Of a stretch of DNA of 64,000 bases, positions 1 to 12,639 are shown one piece after another; the first letter of the stretch is position 1, and every line of letters starts with the position of its first letter. The stretch covers positions 16,603,822-16,667,821 of the forward strand of contig CM077827.1 of the NCBI GenBank assembly GCA_039720395.1. The letters run 5' to 3'. The DNA is from Liquidambar formosana. Lineage: Eukaryota; Streptophyta; Magnoliopsida; Saxifragales; Altingiaceae. Below the pieces are notes generated by a model. It did no database searches and was not told the origin of the DNA. It saw only the letters and a program-made list of their open reading frames with translations. The translations under genes were made by a program, and so were the position numbers.

Positions 1-475
1 TGAGAAGGATATGATCTTTCTCATGTTATGTGTTCACCTTGAGAGTTTAACATAAGAAAGATGCAATCTTTCTCATGTTACATGCTTACCTTGATGACTT
101 GAAAGATGCAATCTTTCCCATGATTTGTGTTTACCTTGATGGATTGAATATGAGAAAGACGTGATCTTTCTCATACTATGTGTTCACTTTGAGAAGTTTG
201 ATATGAGAAGGATGCAATCTTTCTCATGTCATATGTTTACCTTGATAATTCGAAAGATGCAATCTTTCCCGTGGTATGTGTTTACCTTGATGATTTGAGC
301 AAGAAAAGGACGTGATCTTTCTCGTGTTATGTGATTACCTTGACATTTGAATGATAACCTTGATGGTTTGAACATGGGAGGGACGCGATCTTTCTCGTGT
401 TACATGATAACCTTGATGATTTGAATATGAGAAGGATGTATCTTTCTCATGTTTTGAGATAGCCTTGATGGCATA
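1..475 (+). repeat. Tandem array of about 57-bp units with a short hairpin (element A 3' UTR)
   Basis: Units read roughly as 'accttgatgatttgaa', then 'gagaaggacg', then 'tgatctttctcatgtt'. Each holds an inverted repeat such as GAAAGAT-GCA-ATCTTTC or GAGAAAGA-cgtga-TCTTTCTC. Unit length varies between about 45 and 60 bp. The same array is found before the 3' LTR of element B at 56520-57040, so it is an old part of this family. It is not coding. Confidence 0.85.
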
Positions 476-940
476 GTTTTACTTCGTATTATTCGCCAGA
501 GCCATTGGCGTAGTATGGGAAGACCTTTCATCGAACGCAGATTCGGTGTAAGATATGGATACCTCGTATTATTCGCCAGAGCCATTGGCGTAGTATGGGA
601 AGACCTTTCATCGAACACAGATTCGGTGTAAGTTATGGATACCTCATATTATTCGCCAGAGCCATTGGCGTAGTATGGGAAGACCTTTCATCGAACGCAG
701 ATTCGGTGTAAGCTATGGATACCTCGTATTATTCGCCAGAGCCATTGGTGTAGTATGGGAAGACCTTTCATCGAACGCAGATTCGGTGTAAGCTATGGAT
801 ACCTCGTATTATTCACTAGAGCCATTGGTGTAGTATGGGAAGACCTTTCATCGAACGCAGATTCGATGTAAGCTATGGATTCCTCGTATTATTCACCAAA
901 GCCATTGGTGTAGTATGAGAAGACCTTTCATCGAACGTAG
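476..940 (+). repeat. 80-bp tandem repeats with covarying hairpins (element A 3' UTR)
   Basis: The word 'tatggat' recurs at 554, 634, 714, 794 and 874, an exact 80-bp period, and the array has about six units. Each unit holds a stem CGCCA/TGGCG or a variant of it, then TCGAA...TTCGG. The stem changes along the array from CGCCA/TGGCG through CGCCA/TGGTG to CACCA/TGGTG, which keeps pairing. Since 80 is not a multiple of three, a repeated protein is unlikely. Confidence 0.9.
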
Positions 941-1112
941 TGTCCCCCCAGTGAAACCGGTATTCCGTATGAAGAGTTCTGTAGAACTTACGAGGAGTAC
1001 CTTTGTGTTTGTGTATGATGAATTCTAAGAATTCAATGATATGATCGCTGTCTTTTCCCCAGTGGGTCTTAATGAAATCAATTCCCCAGGCAAAAATGGG
1101 TTGTTCTTTTGG

Positions 1113-1147
1113 TCATTGGTTCGCAAGTGAAACTTGCTCACCAATGA
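1113..1147 (+). repeat. Hairpin abutting the polypurine region (element A)
   Basis: TCATTGG pairs with CCAATGA and encloses GCAAGT-GAA-ACTTGC. The hairpin stops eight bases before the LTR start at 1156, beside the short purine run GAGGGG. The same structure stands at 57769-57803 in element B. Confidence 0.75.
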
Positions 1148-1851
1148 GGGGCTTCTGTCACACCCTATTTTTGCCGCCTTAGCTAGGGTTTGTCATTTCA
1201 TGTGTCATTTTGTTTCCTTTTTGAATCTAGTCTTTTGCATTGAGTTTCTAGGGTCCTAAGGATGGTGTGTATGAATTCTGGTTCGATTTGGAGTTGATCT
1301 TGAGGGTTAATAAGAACTTTTGTGACTTGAGGGGCATAATCGTCTTTTTGGTCACAAACTTTCCATTTGACCTTGAAATGATCTCCAAGTTGTCAATTGG
1401 AGTTCATATGGATGCATTTGAGGTATTTGTGGGATCAATTCGATGAATTGATGGTTTGGGATTAGAATGGCTCAATATGGCTGAGGTTGGTTTTCGGGTT
1501 AGCTCGAATTGGCTCATGATTTTCACTCCATGACTACTCATTTGACCTTGATTAGTCTTAATTTCATCCCCAAATGTGTTTAGGGAGGTTGAATTTCGAA
1601 TTAGAAAGCATTCGGTGCGACCCTATGTGCATACCTAAGCTAAGCGATGGTGAGGCATAGCGGTTAACCACCTTTGTAGGACCCAACCATGCAGCCATGG
1701 CTAGGGTTTCTTGCCCTCAAGTGACTCAAATTACATTCCCCTTCAAAACACGGTCGTTTTGGCTTTCATTTCGTCAAAATCGGAGTTGATTTGAGCCCTG
1801 AAACACATTTGGAAGTCGAAGGGGTCAAAATAGGGCATAAGCTGATAGGGC

Positions 1852-1931
1852 CTTGGGTGACCACCCAGGCCTGGGCGGCTAGCCGCCTGGGCCTAGGCTG
1901 CTTGCCGCCCAGCCCCAGGTGGTCACCTGAG
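1852..1931. promoter_or_regulatory. GC-rich imperfect palindrome upstream of the LTR TATA box (element A)
   Basis: The arms CTTGGGTGACCACC and GGTGGTCACCTGAG enclose further inverted parts around GGGCGGCTAGCC. This is a diverged copy of the palindrome at 41067-41146, 52741-52805, 56006-56085 and 58519-58598. It lies about 190 bp upstream of the LTR TATA box. A regulatory role is inferred. Confidence 0.6.
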
Positions 1932-2118
1932 CCACTTTCCTTTTTTGAGTCTTGACGCGGCTCCCTCCCTATTTTCTCGGATTTACTCGCCTCCAGCTGC
2001 CATTTAACCCTATTTTCAGCCCTATTTGACCTACTTGAGCCCCAAGGGAACCTCTAAGAGCCCTTGGATCAATATCTAGGGTTTTAATCCCAACCATTGA
2101 GGGTTTTCCCTCAAACCC

Positions 2119-2125
2119 TATAAAT
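2119..2125 (+). promoter_or_regulatory. LTR TATA box (element A)
   Basis: TATAAAT within 'ccctataaatacccc'. The sequence is conserved in both LTRs of element B (41334-41340 and 58786-58792). Confidence 0.7.
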
Positions 2126-4228
2126 ACCCCCTTATACTTCAGCAATAGGGGAGGCAAATTTCTAAAGTGGGAGGTACATTGGAGGCTATGACAGCCATCC
2201 TTAGGGTAGTTTAACCTAAATTTTGAGTGAGAGAGTGAGAGAGAAAGCTTGAAGGAGGGCTGGAGCATTGCTTGAAGGCTTGAAGGAGAGGGTTTCCAGC
2301 AGTACACAAGAGGAGAAGCAAACTCTACAGTAGTAAGGTTCTACATACAGGTATACCTCCCTCTCTCCTTCATTCAAATTAGGGTTTTTTGCATAGGATA
2401 GCATTATTTCATGTTCAAGTTTATGTTTTTATCATGTGTTGATGCTTCTAATGCTTAGAATGCATGATTAGGATATTGTTTATGGTGGTTTTGCATGATA
2501 TAATGTCATTCCATGTGATTTTACATGTGGTTGTGATTTTAGGGTTTCTAGTGTCTTTTTAGGGGTTTCTCATTGAATAGCTATTATTGCATGTTCAAGC
2601 TAGCATTTTTATCATGTGTGGATGCTTTCATGAGTTAATATGCATGATTATAATCTTGTTCATGGTCATTTTTACATGCTAGAGGGTTGTTTAATGTGAT
2701 TTCATGCATAGTTGCAATTCTAGGGTTTCCTTAGTGCTGAAATTGAGTTTATGCTTAGAATAGCATTATTTCATGTGAAAGCCTATGTCTTTATCATGTG
2801 TAGATCATTCTATTGGTTAATATGCATGGATTGAATGCTGTTCATATTCTGTTTTGCATGGTTTAGAGTGATTTCACGGTTTATATGCATGTCATGGTTC
2901 TAGGGTTGAATTAGGGTTTATGATTGTTCACTGTTTATGTTGTTTGCATGTTTAGTGGATGAATATAAGCCCTAATACCATTCTGTCCAGATTTGTTTAT
3001 TGACCTAAATATGATATTTGGAGCATTCATATGGTTGATTTTAGGGATTTTTGCATGTCATTGCATATAGGGCTGGATTAGGGTTTAGTTAGCTTATGAT
3101 TCATGTTGTTTGCATGACTTGTGGTTGATTTTAAGCCTTATTTCAGTTCTGTCCAGATTTGTCCATTGTCCTTATTGCCATATTTTGAGCATGTGTTAGC
3201 CTATGTTTAAGCATGATAATTGCTTGATTAGAACCTAGCTTGGTTGGTTGGTGTTTTTGGTATGTTTTGCATGGAAATTGCAGGTGCTTGACAGGTACAA
3301 CAGGTGCAACTACCCCACCAATGTGGGGTGGTTATTTTGGCTATTGCAAGATGAAATCTTGCAAATAAGATAATTACCCTATGCAATAGGGTGGTTATTT
3401 TGATAGGTTGCTTTTTCTTAAAGGTAAGTAGGGTATGAGGGTGCCCCAATTCACCCTTCTTTCTTTTCCTTGAAACTTTCCCTTTCTCCCTCCTAGGGTT
3501 GTTTCCTAATAGGGGAACATGGCAATCCTTATAGTTTCCTTTCGTAACAAATGCCTTTTAAATCAAAGTTTCTATCTTTATGAAATTCCATATTTACTAA
3601 AGATTTTTTGAGAATCATTCATTTTTAGAAACTTACCACATTTCTTATGAAAGGAAACTTAGGGTTTACCATAGGCCTCTATTAGGTTATAACCCTATTC
3701 CCTTTCGAACTACGTGGACTTTGATCCATGTATTTCCATACATGGTACGTAGGCGCTCTTCGTGAGGTTCAAGTCCGCCCTAGGATACTAAGTATCCTAG
3801 GTTTTCTCCCCCCTCTTTCTGTTTTCTGTTTTTCTTTGATTTAACTGCTTATATGGATGAATGAATGGATGATTTGCATGCTGTCTTGTGATGATAATTG
3901 TTAATTGTGTGTGATTAAGACTTTGATTTAGCCCAATTACATTAAGAGACCGTTTAGGGCAATATGGGTGCCTATAGGCTTTGCCTAGAACCTTCCCATA
4001 TCGTAACTTAGCCTCCGAATCCTCGATTTCTTTGGTTTCCAAAAGATCTTTTGCCTTACCATTTTTAAACATGGAGTCATTCTTTTGTTTTCCTAAAACA
4101 AAACTGTTTTTTAGGGTTTTCCTTGTTTCCTTTAAAAAATAAGGTGGCGACTCCGTTTTCTTTTTCAAACCTAAGGCCCATTTTCTTTAATCAACCTATT
4201 CGTGTGGGCCCGCTTCCCGGGGTCCACA

Positions 4229-4673
4229 GCTAGGGTTTGTTATTTCATGTAGTTTTTTTGTCTCCTTTTTGAGTCTAGTCTTTTGCATTGAGTTTTTATG
4301 GCATTGAAGATTATGTGTATAAATTTTGGAGTGATATGGAGTTTATTTCAATACTTAATAAGAACTTTTGCGACTTTGAGGGCATAATCGTCTTTTAAGT
4401 CATATATTTTCCAGTTGACTTTGAAATGAGTCCCGAGTCATTCCTTTGAGTTCATATGGATATATAAAGTCTATATATAGCGTCAATTTGATGAATTAAT
4501 GGTTTAAAATCAATTTAGCTCATAACGGTTTAGGCTGGCTAAAAGACTCTTTCTTGGTTCGCTCAAATTGACTCATATGACCCACTCAATTTACTCTCAT
4601 TTAACTTCAATTCGGCTTTATTTATATCATAAACATGTTTAAAAGGTTGAATTTTGATTTGGAAAGCATTTGG
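4229..4673 (+). repeat. Fragment of an older Tat LTR (D) hosting elements A and R1
   Basis: The text picks up at about base 27 of the Tat LTR ('gctagggtttgttatttcat') directly after the CA end of element A's LTR. It follows the LTR for about 445 bp with many substitutions, then is cut by copia element R1. It is the most diverged Tat copy here and so probably the oldest layer. The rest should continue on the far side of R1, outside the window. Confidence 0.7.
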
Positions 4674-6321
4674 TGTTGGGAATCGAACAAGAGGGAAAAA
4701 TTGAAGTGCGGAATATAAAATTTTTTCCTACGATTCCACAGCCCATGAATCTAACTATGCATAACACAAAATCAAACCCTAACTACGAAGAGGGTTGGAA
4801 CACTTACAGGATTTTTGTCTTCTCCGTTTTGCTCCAAGCTTCTACTCCGGACAGCGGTGAAGAGCAGCCCAAGTGTGCTGCCTCCAACGGTATCCACACC
4901 TAACTAGAGCTTCAAGTCCTTTCCTCCTTTTCCTTGTTGTTGCTAGTGTAGGAGAAGAGAGGAGAGAGAGAGGGAGGCTGGAAATTCTGGCCAGCCCTTG
5001 GGGAGTTCAACTTATGATGATGTCACACATCATAGTGTGACTTATATAGTCCACACTAAGGGGGCCGGCCCTAGGGGGAAACCCTATTAGGGTTTTATAC
5101 AGTTTCTCTAACTTGCACAATAACCCCAATAAATTCTATCAAATATAAATAGGCCTCAAAGAACTATTCTTTATGCACTTATACCCTTTCTCTCATAGAC
5201 TTTAAAGCTCATCTTGCATGATCAGTGTGTGACCCATTGGGTTCACATCATCAAGTAGTAGGAATAGCACGAGGTGTGCACAATGGAACTCTTTCCATTT
5301 AGGGTCTAATTGGAACTCCTTTCAATTCCCTAATTGATTATAACTCACTTATATCAATTAGGGCTTCTACTAACCATGAGTAACACCTAGCATATGGGCT
5401 CATGGTGTGGTGCTTAATGAGGTGAATAGTCATTTACAAAGAACCCTTCTGTTATAGTTTGTAGGTTACAATTGCATCTTTCCTTCAACACAATGTCTCC
5501 AATTGAACTAATAGGACATGGAAGTCTGTCAAGTCCCTAGTTCAATTACTTTATACTCATTCATAGATATCAACTCATTGATGAACTCATGAAACTCTTT
5601 TCATATTCATCCTACCATGGCCATGGATTTAATGAGTTATATTATGAATGCTATATGAGACATTCTCTCTCTTTTTCCTGAGAGTGATGGATCCCTTGTT
5701 GATCACTCACATGCCTTCATACACATAGCAGTAGGGCCAATGAACACCTTTGCAGACCCCTGAATAGGATCTGCACTTAGTGTTATCAAACTTCTAAAGC
5801 TACATGCATAAGATAACTATGGTGTCTCAGGTCTAAGGATTACTTGTACCACTATAACAATGAGAAACTGATTGACAGGCAGGATAAAACTCCATTCAGT
5901 TTATCTCATATCTTTGGTCACATTCAGTGTACCTATTCTCGTAATAGGCACCCACTTGTTGGTTGTAATGTCTCCACACAAATAGCTTGAGACTAGCTAT
6001 CCTCCTATAGAGTCAACCTAACAAGTGCTAGTCCTATGGTTCATTACTGTCCATCATAGTGAACCTTCAACTAGGAATGCTTTAGGAGTTTAGTACAGAG
6101 ATATATTTACAGTCTCAAAATTACAACTCTTTGTAATTCCATATTCTCAACTCTAACTCCATGGACATATTATGTAAATATAAATGATGCATATAAACAT
6201 AATAGAATAAGCCCTTTTATTAAATCAATAATAAATGTGACATACATAAATGAAATCAAATGATTGTTCCTAATCCCTAAACAATCATCTCTATGATTGG
6301 CTCTAGGGCATAATCCTAACA
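4674..6321 (-). repeat. 3' LTR of copia element R1
   Basis: On the plus strand it runs TGTTGGGAATCG...ATCCTAACA, 1648 bp; read on the element's strand it is TGTTAGGAT...CCCAACA. The reverse polypurine tract ATCTCCCACTTG follows at once at 6322. Compared with R2, the left part (roughly 4930-5130) is the most diverged. Confidence 0.9.
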
Positions 6322-6612
6322 ATCTCCCACTTGCACTAAAGCCAATCGACCATGTATCGCATACCTATCTTCTCAAGATGTTGGTCTTAGACATAACCAA
6401 TTATGTTTTAAAGCTTTAGTCAGTAGGTCTACAAAAACTTATGTAGATAATATCTTCTGTAATGTATCTATTACCTCTTCCAATGATTCCTCTAATCACT
6501 TGGAATTGTCGCTCTATGTGTTTGGACTTTTGATGAGACCGTGATTCCTATGCTTGAGCTATAGACCCATTGTTGTCACAAAACAAGGTATGGGCAACTC
6601 AGTGGAAGGAAC
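6322..6612 (-). pseudogene. R1 copia RNase H, 3' end remnant
   Basis: On the minus strand the end of copia pol is legible (GMRYMVDWL then stop), preceded by a broken RNase H region. The piece is cut at 6612 by R2; the text resumes at 26015 after the TSD GGAAC. Frames contain stops, so nothing functional is encoded. Confidence 0.7.
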
Positions 6613-8270
6613 TGTTGGGAATCGAACAAGAGGGAAAAATTGAAGTGCGGAATATAAAAATTTTTCCTACGATTCCACAGCCCATGAATCTAACTATGCA
6701 TAACACAAAATCAAACCCTAACTACAAAGAGGGTTAGAACACTTACAGAATTTTTGTCTTCTCCTTTTTGCTCCAAGCTTTGATTCCGGACAGCAGTGAA
6801 TGAGCAGCCCAAGTGTGCTGCCTCCAACGGTATCCACACCTAGCTAGAGCTTCAAGCCTTTTCGTTCTTCTTCCTTGTTGTTGCTAGAGGTGGAGAAGAG
6901 AGAGAGAGAGAAGAGAGCCTCCAAAGGGCTGCACGGCTAGGGTTTATTGTGCAAGCCTATTATGCCATGTCACACATAAGTGTAACTTATATAGGCAGCC
7001 CACTAAAGGGGGCTGGCCATGGGGAAGAAACCCTAATAGGGTTATGTGTAATTACACTTAATTGCACATTAACCCCTATTATTTGTATCAAATACAAATA
7101 GGCCTATAAAGAACTATTCTTTATTCACTAAAACCCTTTCTCTCATAGACTTTAAAGCCCTTCTTGCATGATCAGTGTGTGACCCATTGGGTTCACATCA
7201 TTAAGTAGTAGGAATAGCACGAGGTGTGCACAATGGAACTCTTTCCATTTAGGGTCTAATTGGAACTCCTTCCAATTCCCTAATTGATTATAACTCACTT
7301 ATATCAATTAGGGCTTCTACTAACCATGAGTAACACCTAGCATATGGCTCATGGTGTGGTCCTTAATGAGGTGAATAGTCATTTACAAAGAACCCTTCTG
7401 TTATAGTTTATAGGTTACAATTGCATCCTTCCTTCAACACAATGTCTCCAATTGAACTAATAGGACATGGAAGTCTGTCAAGTCCCTAGTTCAATTACTT
7501 TATACTCATTCATAGATATCAACTCATTGATGAACTCATGAAACTCTTTTCATATTCATCCTACCATGGCCATGGATTTAATGAGTTATATTATGATTGC
7601 TATATGAGACATTCTCTCTCTTTTTCCTGAGAGTGATGGATCCCTTGTTGATCACTCACATGCCTTCATACACATAGCAGTAGGGCCAATGAACACCTTT
7701 GCAGACCCCTGAATAGGATCTGCACTTAGTGTTATCAAACTTCTAAAGCTACATGCATAAGGCAACTATGGTGTCTCAGGTCTAAGGATTACTTGTACCA
7801 CTATAACAATGAGAAACTGATTGATAGGCAAGATAAAACTCCATTCAGTTTATCTCATAGCTTTGGTCACATTCAATGTACCTATTCTTATAATAGGCAC
7901 CCACTTGTTGGTTGTAGTGTCTCCACACAAATAGCTTGAGACTAGCTATCCTCCTATAGAGTCAACCTAACAAGTGCTAGTCCTATGGTTCATTACTGTC
8001 CATCATAGTGAACCTTCAACTAGGAATGCTTAAGGAGTTTAGTACAGAGATATATCTATAGTCTCAAAGTTACAACTCTTTGTAATTCCATATTCTCAAC
8101 TCTAACTCCATGGACATATTATGTAAATATAAATGATGCATATAAACATAATAGAATAAGCCCTTTTATTAAATCAATAATAAATGTGACATACATAAAT
8201 GAAATCAAATGATTGTTCCTAATCCCTAAACAATCATCTCTATGATTGGCTCTAGGGCATAATCCTAACA
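6613..8270 (-). repeat. 3' LTR of copia element R2
   Basis: TGTTGGGAATCG...ATCCTAACA on the plus strand, 1658 bp, followed by the reverse polypurine tract ATCTCCCACTTG at 8271. It matches 24352-26009 closely. Confidence 0.95.
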
Positions 8271-8280
8271 ATCTCCCACT

Positions 8281-9400
8281 TGCACTAAAGCCAATCGACC
8301 ATGTATCGCATACCTATCTTCTCAAGATGTTGGTCTTAGACATAACCAATTATGTTTTAAAGCTTTAGTCAGTAGGTCTACAAAAACTTATGTAGATAAT
8401 ATCTTCTGTAATGTATCTATTACCTCTTCCAATGATTCCTCTAATCACTTGGAATTGTCACTCTATGCATTTGGACTTTTGATGAGACCGTGATTCCTAT
8501 ACTTGAGCTATAGACCCATTGTTGTCACAAAACAAGGTGTGGGCAACTCAATGGAAGGAACAACTCTAAGTTCTAAATGAACTTATAGATCCAAACAGTC
8601 TCCTAGACAATGCGACAATTAATTCACCTTTAATAATGGAATCCACTGTATCTTTCATACAGTTCTTCCATTAAGTATTTCACCAACTAAAGTGAATATA
8701 AAATATACCCCATATGGATTATATCCAAATCCATATACCCATCTACTATGAGTTTACAATTTCCATATACAATCCAATATTCCAAATTTGAATTGATTGA
8801 TAACTATTTGTAACAATTACAACATAATAGATATCAGGTTCAATACGTAGTGTAAAATAAGGCTTCTTAACACTTTAAGAATCTTACTTGTGTTATCCTA
8901 GGGCACATGCCCTTGAATAATGAATTCTTATCTGAAGTAAATCAGACCTCCCTTAGAATTCTCCATGTTGAACTCCTTCAACATTTCATCTATGTTTGAT
9001 GATTTGGAGATACTTAGCAATCTATATGATCTATCTCTATAGATCTTATTGGATGCTTTTGCCAAATCTTTCATGAATTAGTTTTTCTCCAAAAACTAAA
9101 ACTTTACATTAGATAACATTCATATATCATTCATAATGATTATGATGTCATCCATACTTAGGATAAAGAAAAACGATCGCACTCCCACTAACCTTTTATA
9201 CACTCATGGTCCATCTATACAATGAGAGAAATCAAACAATTTGATTACTTCAACTTTATAGATGTTCTAATTATGAGAACCTTGTAGTCTATTAATAGAC
9301 TTCTATAACTTACACACTTTTATGGTTTTTCACCATTTGATATAACATCTTTATATTTTTTTGACATATCTTATATTCAAAATGTGTGTTTATAGATAAC
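8281..9400 (-). pseudogene. R2 copia RT/RNase H remnant
   Basis: Read on the minus strand, pieces of copia pol follow in the right order: YEIC near 9370, a YVDD-box relic reading SMDD with a stop just before VYKRL near 9200, MLKEFNMENSKGG near 8970, and the RNase H block KSKHIERQF near 8450 in a related form. Frameshifts and stops occur throughout. The same stop before VYK is in R1, R3 and C. It cannot encode an enzyme. Confidence 0.75.
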
Positions 9401-11336
9401 AAGATCCAAATGGATTTCAGCTTAACTATTATCAAACAAGTTTCTTTATAGACAACTTTTTGCCTATGTTGAAAACATTCTTAAATAGCCAAGCCTTTTA
9501 GGTCTCTACCTATCCATATTAGATTTAATGACTCTTAGTCATTTCTCGAGTTGATGTGAAACATCATCGTCTAGTCATAATCAATAGGATTATCTTGGTG
9601 ATCTTTATCACCAAAGAACAATTCTTTCACATTCTAATAGAGATACAATATCTCTCTTATGTTAAGAAATATCCAATTTGATCTATGAAAAGATTGTAGT
9701 GTAGTTAAGGGTTTTGTCTAAACTGAGACAAGGGTTGGATCTTTGTTCGTTTGTGGCTTTACAGACAATTCTATAAATTCTATCTACTTTTGCATCTTTC
9801 TTGAATGAACTCTTTCTCAAGAAAATCCAGCAAACATCCTAATGGACAACTTTTGTTCATTAGGGTAAAGAAATACTATCCCAACCACTTTTGGGATATA
9901 CCACAATTCAACACTTACTTGACCGTGTTTCCAAATTGTCTACATTATGTTTCCAGACATACGTAGGACAAGCCCAAGCCTTAATTTCTTTAAGTTGGGT
10001 TTCTTCCCATATCATATCTGATATAATTGGGACAAAACTGGAGTGAACCCTAAATTATCAATATGTAGCAATTTTAAGGTATATCCTAGATGGATACATT
10101 AGTAAAACTCATCATGGATCAAACCATATCTTAATAGGGTTCAATTCATTCTCTTAGATTCACCATTGAGCTATGGTATTCTAAGATGAGTCTACTGTAA
10201 TTGAATGCATGCTCTACATGACTATATACATCACAATGTATTAGTCAAATTATAAATGTAACTCTTTCACTTCACCAAGTAAAAGATGGCTTTGGTCATC
10301 TCATAACCAAGTCATAATCGTTACATTTAAATGAGAGTCTCTACATCTCTTGTATTCTCGGAATACGTTGCATTCGCTCTAATTAGTCATTTAAATTCAG
10401 AAATCAAATTTCTAGAATGTCTTAAATGACCTAGTTAAGAAATAAGTTCCCAAAATTAATCTAGCAACTCTTGCTCTATTAAAATTTTTAAAGGTAACTT
10501 ATTATCTACTTAACTTTCTGCTTCGATTTAGATTACACTAGAATCCAAAAACCAATAAGCAGAACTAACCAACAATTTAGTTTAGAGCATGAACCAAAAC
10601 TTCAAAAGTTTGGTTCTTCTAGGAAGACTGATACTTTATCAAGTTCCCTTTACAATACCTTATGTTTACTACAAAATAATTATATTTCTTTGTCTTTGAC
10701 TTTTCAAGACTTGCTTTCCTCTATGCTTCCATTTTAAATCACATCTAGCTTCTCAAGCTATTCTATGTGATTAATCATTTTTCAAAAGAATGATTATTAA
10801 TAAACAACTTTTATTACATCCTAGTCCAGAAGAAGTCCTTTACAAGTACTATACTTTATAGTATTATTTTACTCACAATACAACCTTTGTATGTGATGTA
10901 GGACATCAAAGGCACTTGCATTGACTAATTTTGCTTCTGAAGCTCATTAGTCATCAATACTATCATATAGCATGGCAACAAGATGCCAATTGCACATAGT
11001 GTCTTTTTCTTCTTAGGATGTTTTATGGAGGGCCTTTAATAAAAGGCCCAATAGCATATAAACAATCTTTTGAAATTGAGAACAATTCTCAATTTCGTAA
11101 GTCAATCAAAGAAATCGGGTTTAGTCAAACTATCAATATCCTATATATTAGGAAATAGGGGTTTTGAGGTGAGTAATTAGGTAATCTACATAAACAGAGA
11201 ATTAGATTTCATTTTTATCCATAATGATTGGGTCTTTAATCATATGGTACCTCCCACTATTTTATCAAATTCCATACACCCTCTAATGGAATTCGGGAAT
11301 CTCATTCCTAATGGGGATTGGGGTCCCACTGTGACC
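9401..11336 (-). other. R2 internal region without recognised genes
   Basis: This AT-rich stretch matches the equivalent parts of C, R3 and R1. By position it should hold the integrase and the first part of RT, but no integrase zinc finger or D,D,E pattern could be read in any frame. It is best described as decayed pol and unknown filler. Confidence 0.5.
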
Positions 11337-11554
11337 TAGAAGCCTCACATGTTAGTTTCTTGGCTTCTAACCCACAATAAGAAGACAACTCTTTGTCTAT
11401 TGCTTCATAAGCAAGTTCCAATCGTTTTGCCTCTAGGGAACATACACCTCACATGTTAGTTTCTTGGAATACTTCCCTAGTTAAGTTAAACCCATCATTC
11501 ACACAGGTATGTTTCGCCAAATATATACCTCACATGTTAGTTTCTTGGTATATA
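11337..11554 (-). repeat. Three-hairpin module (R2)
   Basis: Three copies of the loop word AAGAAACTAACATGTGA (minus strand), each closed by a different stem: TAGAAGCC/GGCTTCTA (11337-11369), CTAGGGAA/TTCCCTAG (11433-11480) and TATATACC/GGTATATA (11522-11554). Stem sequences differ while the loop is constant. It is present in all four copies of the family (C: 18142-18359; R3: from 31126; R1: from 38493). Confidence 0.8.
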
Positions 11555-12639
11555 CCAGTTTAGGCACCCCATGATATCTCATATGTGATAGTTTCAAGTA
11601 ATGTCTTTAACATGGGTAGCTCCTACATGTCTGCAGCCAGGTACCCACATTAAGGGACGTTAGATGATCCTATAATGATGGAAGGCAATGAAGAATTCAT
11701 TCCCCAATGACTTCTCCATTTTCAACTTAATATTAAATAAGAGGGGTTTTAAAGGGTCTCATCAAATTAACATGCATCCTATGTATCAAAATTTAAATAT
11801 GTAAATTATGCTATTTATAACCGTACATCTCATGCTATTATAAATCATACATCGCATGCTATTATATATCAACATATATAAAGTACCATATTTTGATATT
11901 AGTCCCTAAGTGAATAGGTAACATATACCAAACTATAGTATTGGAGCTAATACAATTATCTCATAAATTAAAGCTCCCACTATGGTGATTATGGACTTTG
12001 AGAGGATTCAATCCAAGCCAATAGATTGAATCCAAGGTCTAAGGTGGGTGTAGGTGATCGTAAAATAAACCATTCGTAACATGCATGCTTTCTTGAAACA
12101 CTTCTCTAAGCTTTCAAGTCCTTCAATCTGCTCCCTTGGCTTGATGGTCTCCACCATTGGCTTGTTGGGCTCTATCATGCTCCTTTGGGTCCACCATGCT
12201 CCTTAGTGCGCTCTTGATTACATAGCATTTACATAATTTAAAGAAAGGGATACATAAGGGGAATGTGGGGTACATAAGAGAATGATAGAGAGAGAGGGAG
12301 AGGGAAGGTGGCATGCAAGCCCCAAATAAATTACATCACCTTAATAAAATTACAACTCTTGTAAATAATAACATCCCATTCATAAGATGGCCAATCACAA
12401 TTGGTTTAAAAGGTATAGTCCATAATCATCATCCAAGCACATACATACAATCTCATTGCATAATGTAAAGAAAAACTGTAAGCATTAAAACATATGGGCA
12501 TTATGGTAATTCTCTTGAATGATTTACATTAATCTCATTAATGCATCCTAATCTTATTAGGTTTTAACAAAAATATCCAGAATTAAATAAAGTCTTAACA
12601 TCTAAGACATTACAGTTTCAATTAATCAAATTAATTTAA

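Larger units (their letters stand above)
1..4228 (+). mobile_element. Tat-type Ty3/gypsy element A, 3' part only
   Basis: Only the 3' untranslated repeats and the 3' LTR of this element are inside the window; its coding part lies to the left. It is assigned by direct similarity to element B at 40360-61119: the same order of short hairpin repeats, an 80-bp tandem repeat, a hairpin next to the polypurine region and an LTR starting TGTCACACCC. It is more diverged from B than B's two LTRs are from each other, so it is a separate insertion. No gene is seen in it. Confidence 0.85.
1156..4228 (+). repeat. 3' LTR of Tat element A
   Basis: It begins TGTCACACCC and ends GGTCCACA (TG...CA). About 3.07 kb long, it aligns along its length with the 3308-bp LTRs of element B but stops one PBS-like unit earlier. 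It holds a GC-rich palindrome (1852-1931), a TATA box (2119-2125), three divergent repeats of about 180 bp (about 2395-2930), and two hairpins near 3725-3801. No gene is in it; minus-strand frames at 1969-2404 and 3797-4168 are open by chance or by LTR conservation only. Confidence 0.85.

Noticed and set aside
476..940. Possible CRISPR-like array
   Set aside because: Units are contiguous 80-bp tandem copies without unique spacers, in a plant retrotransposon 3' UTR.
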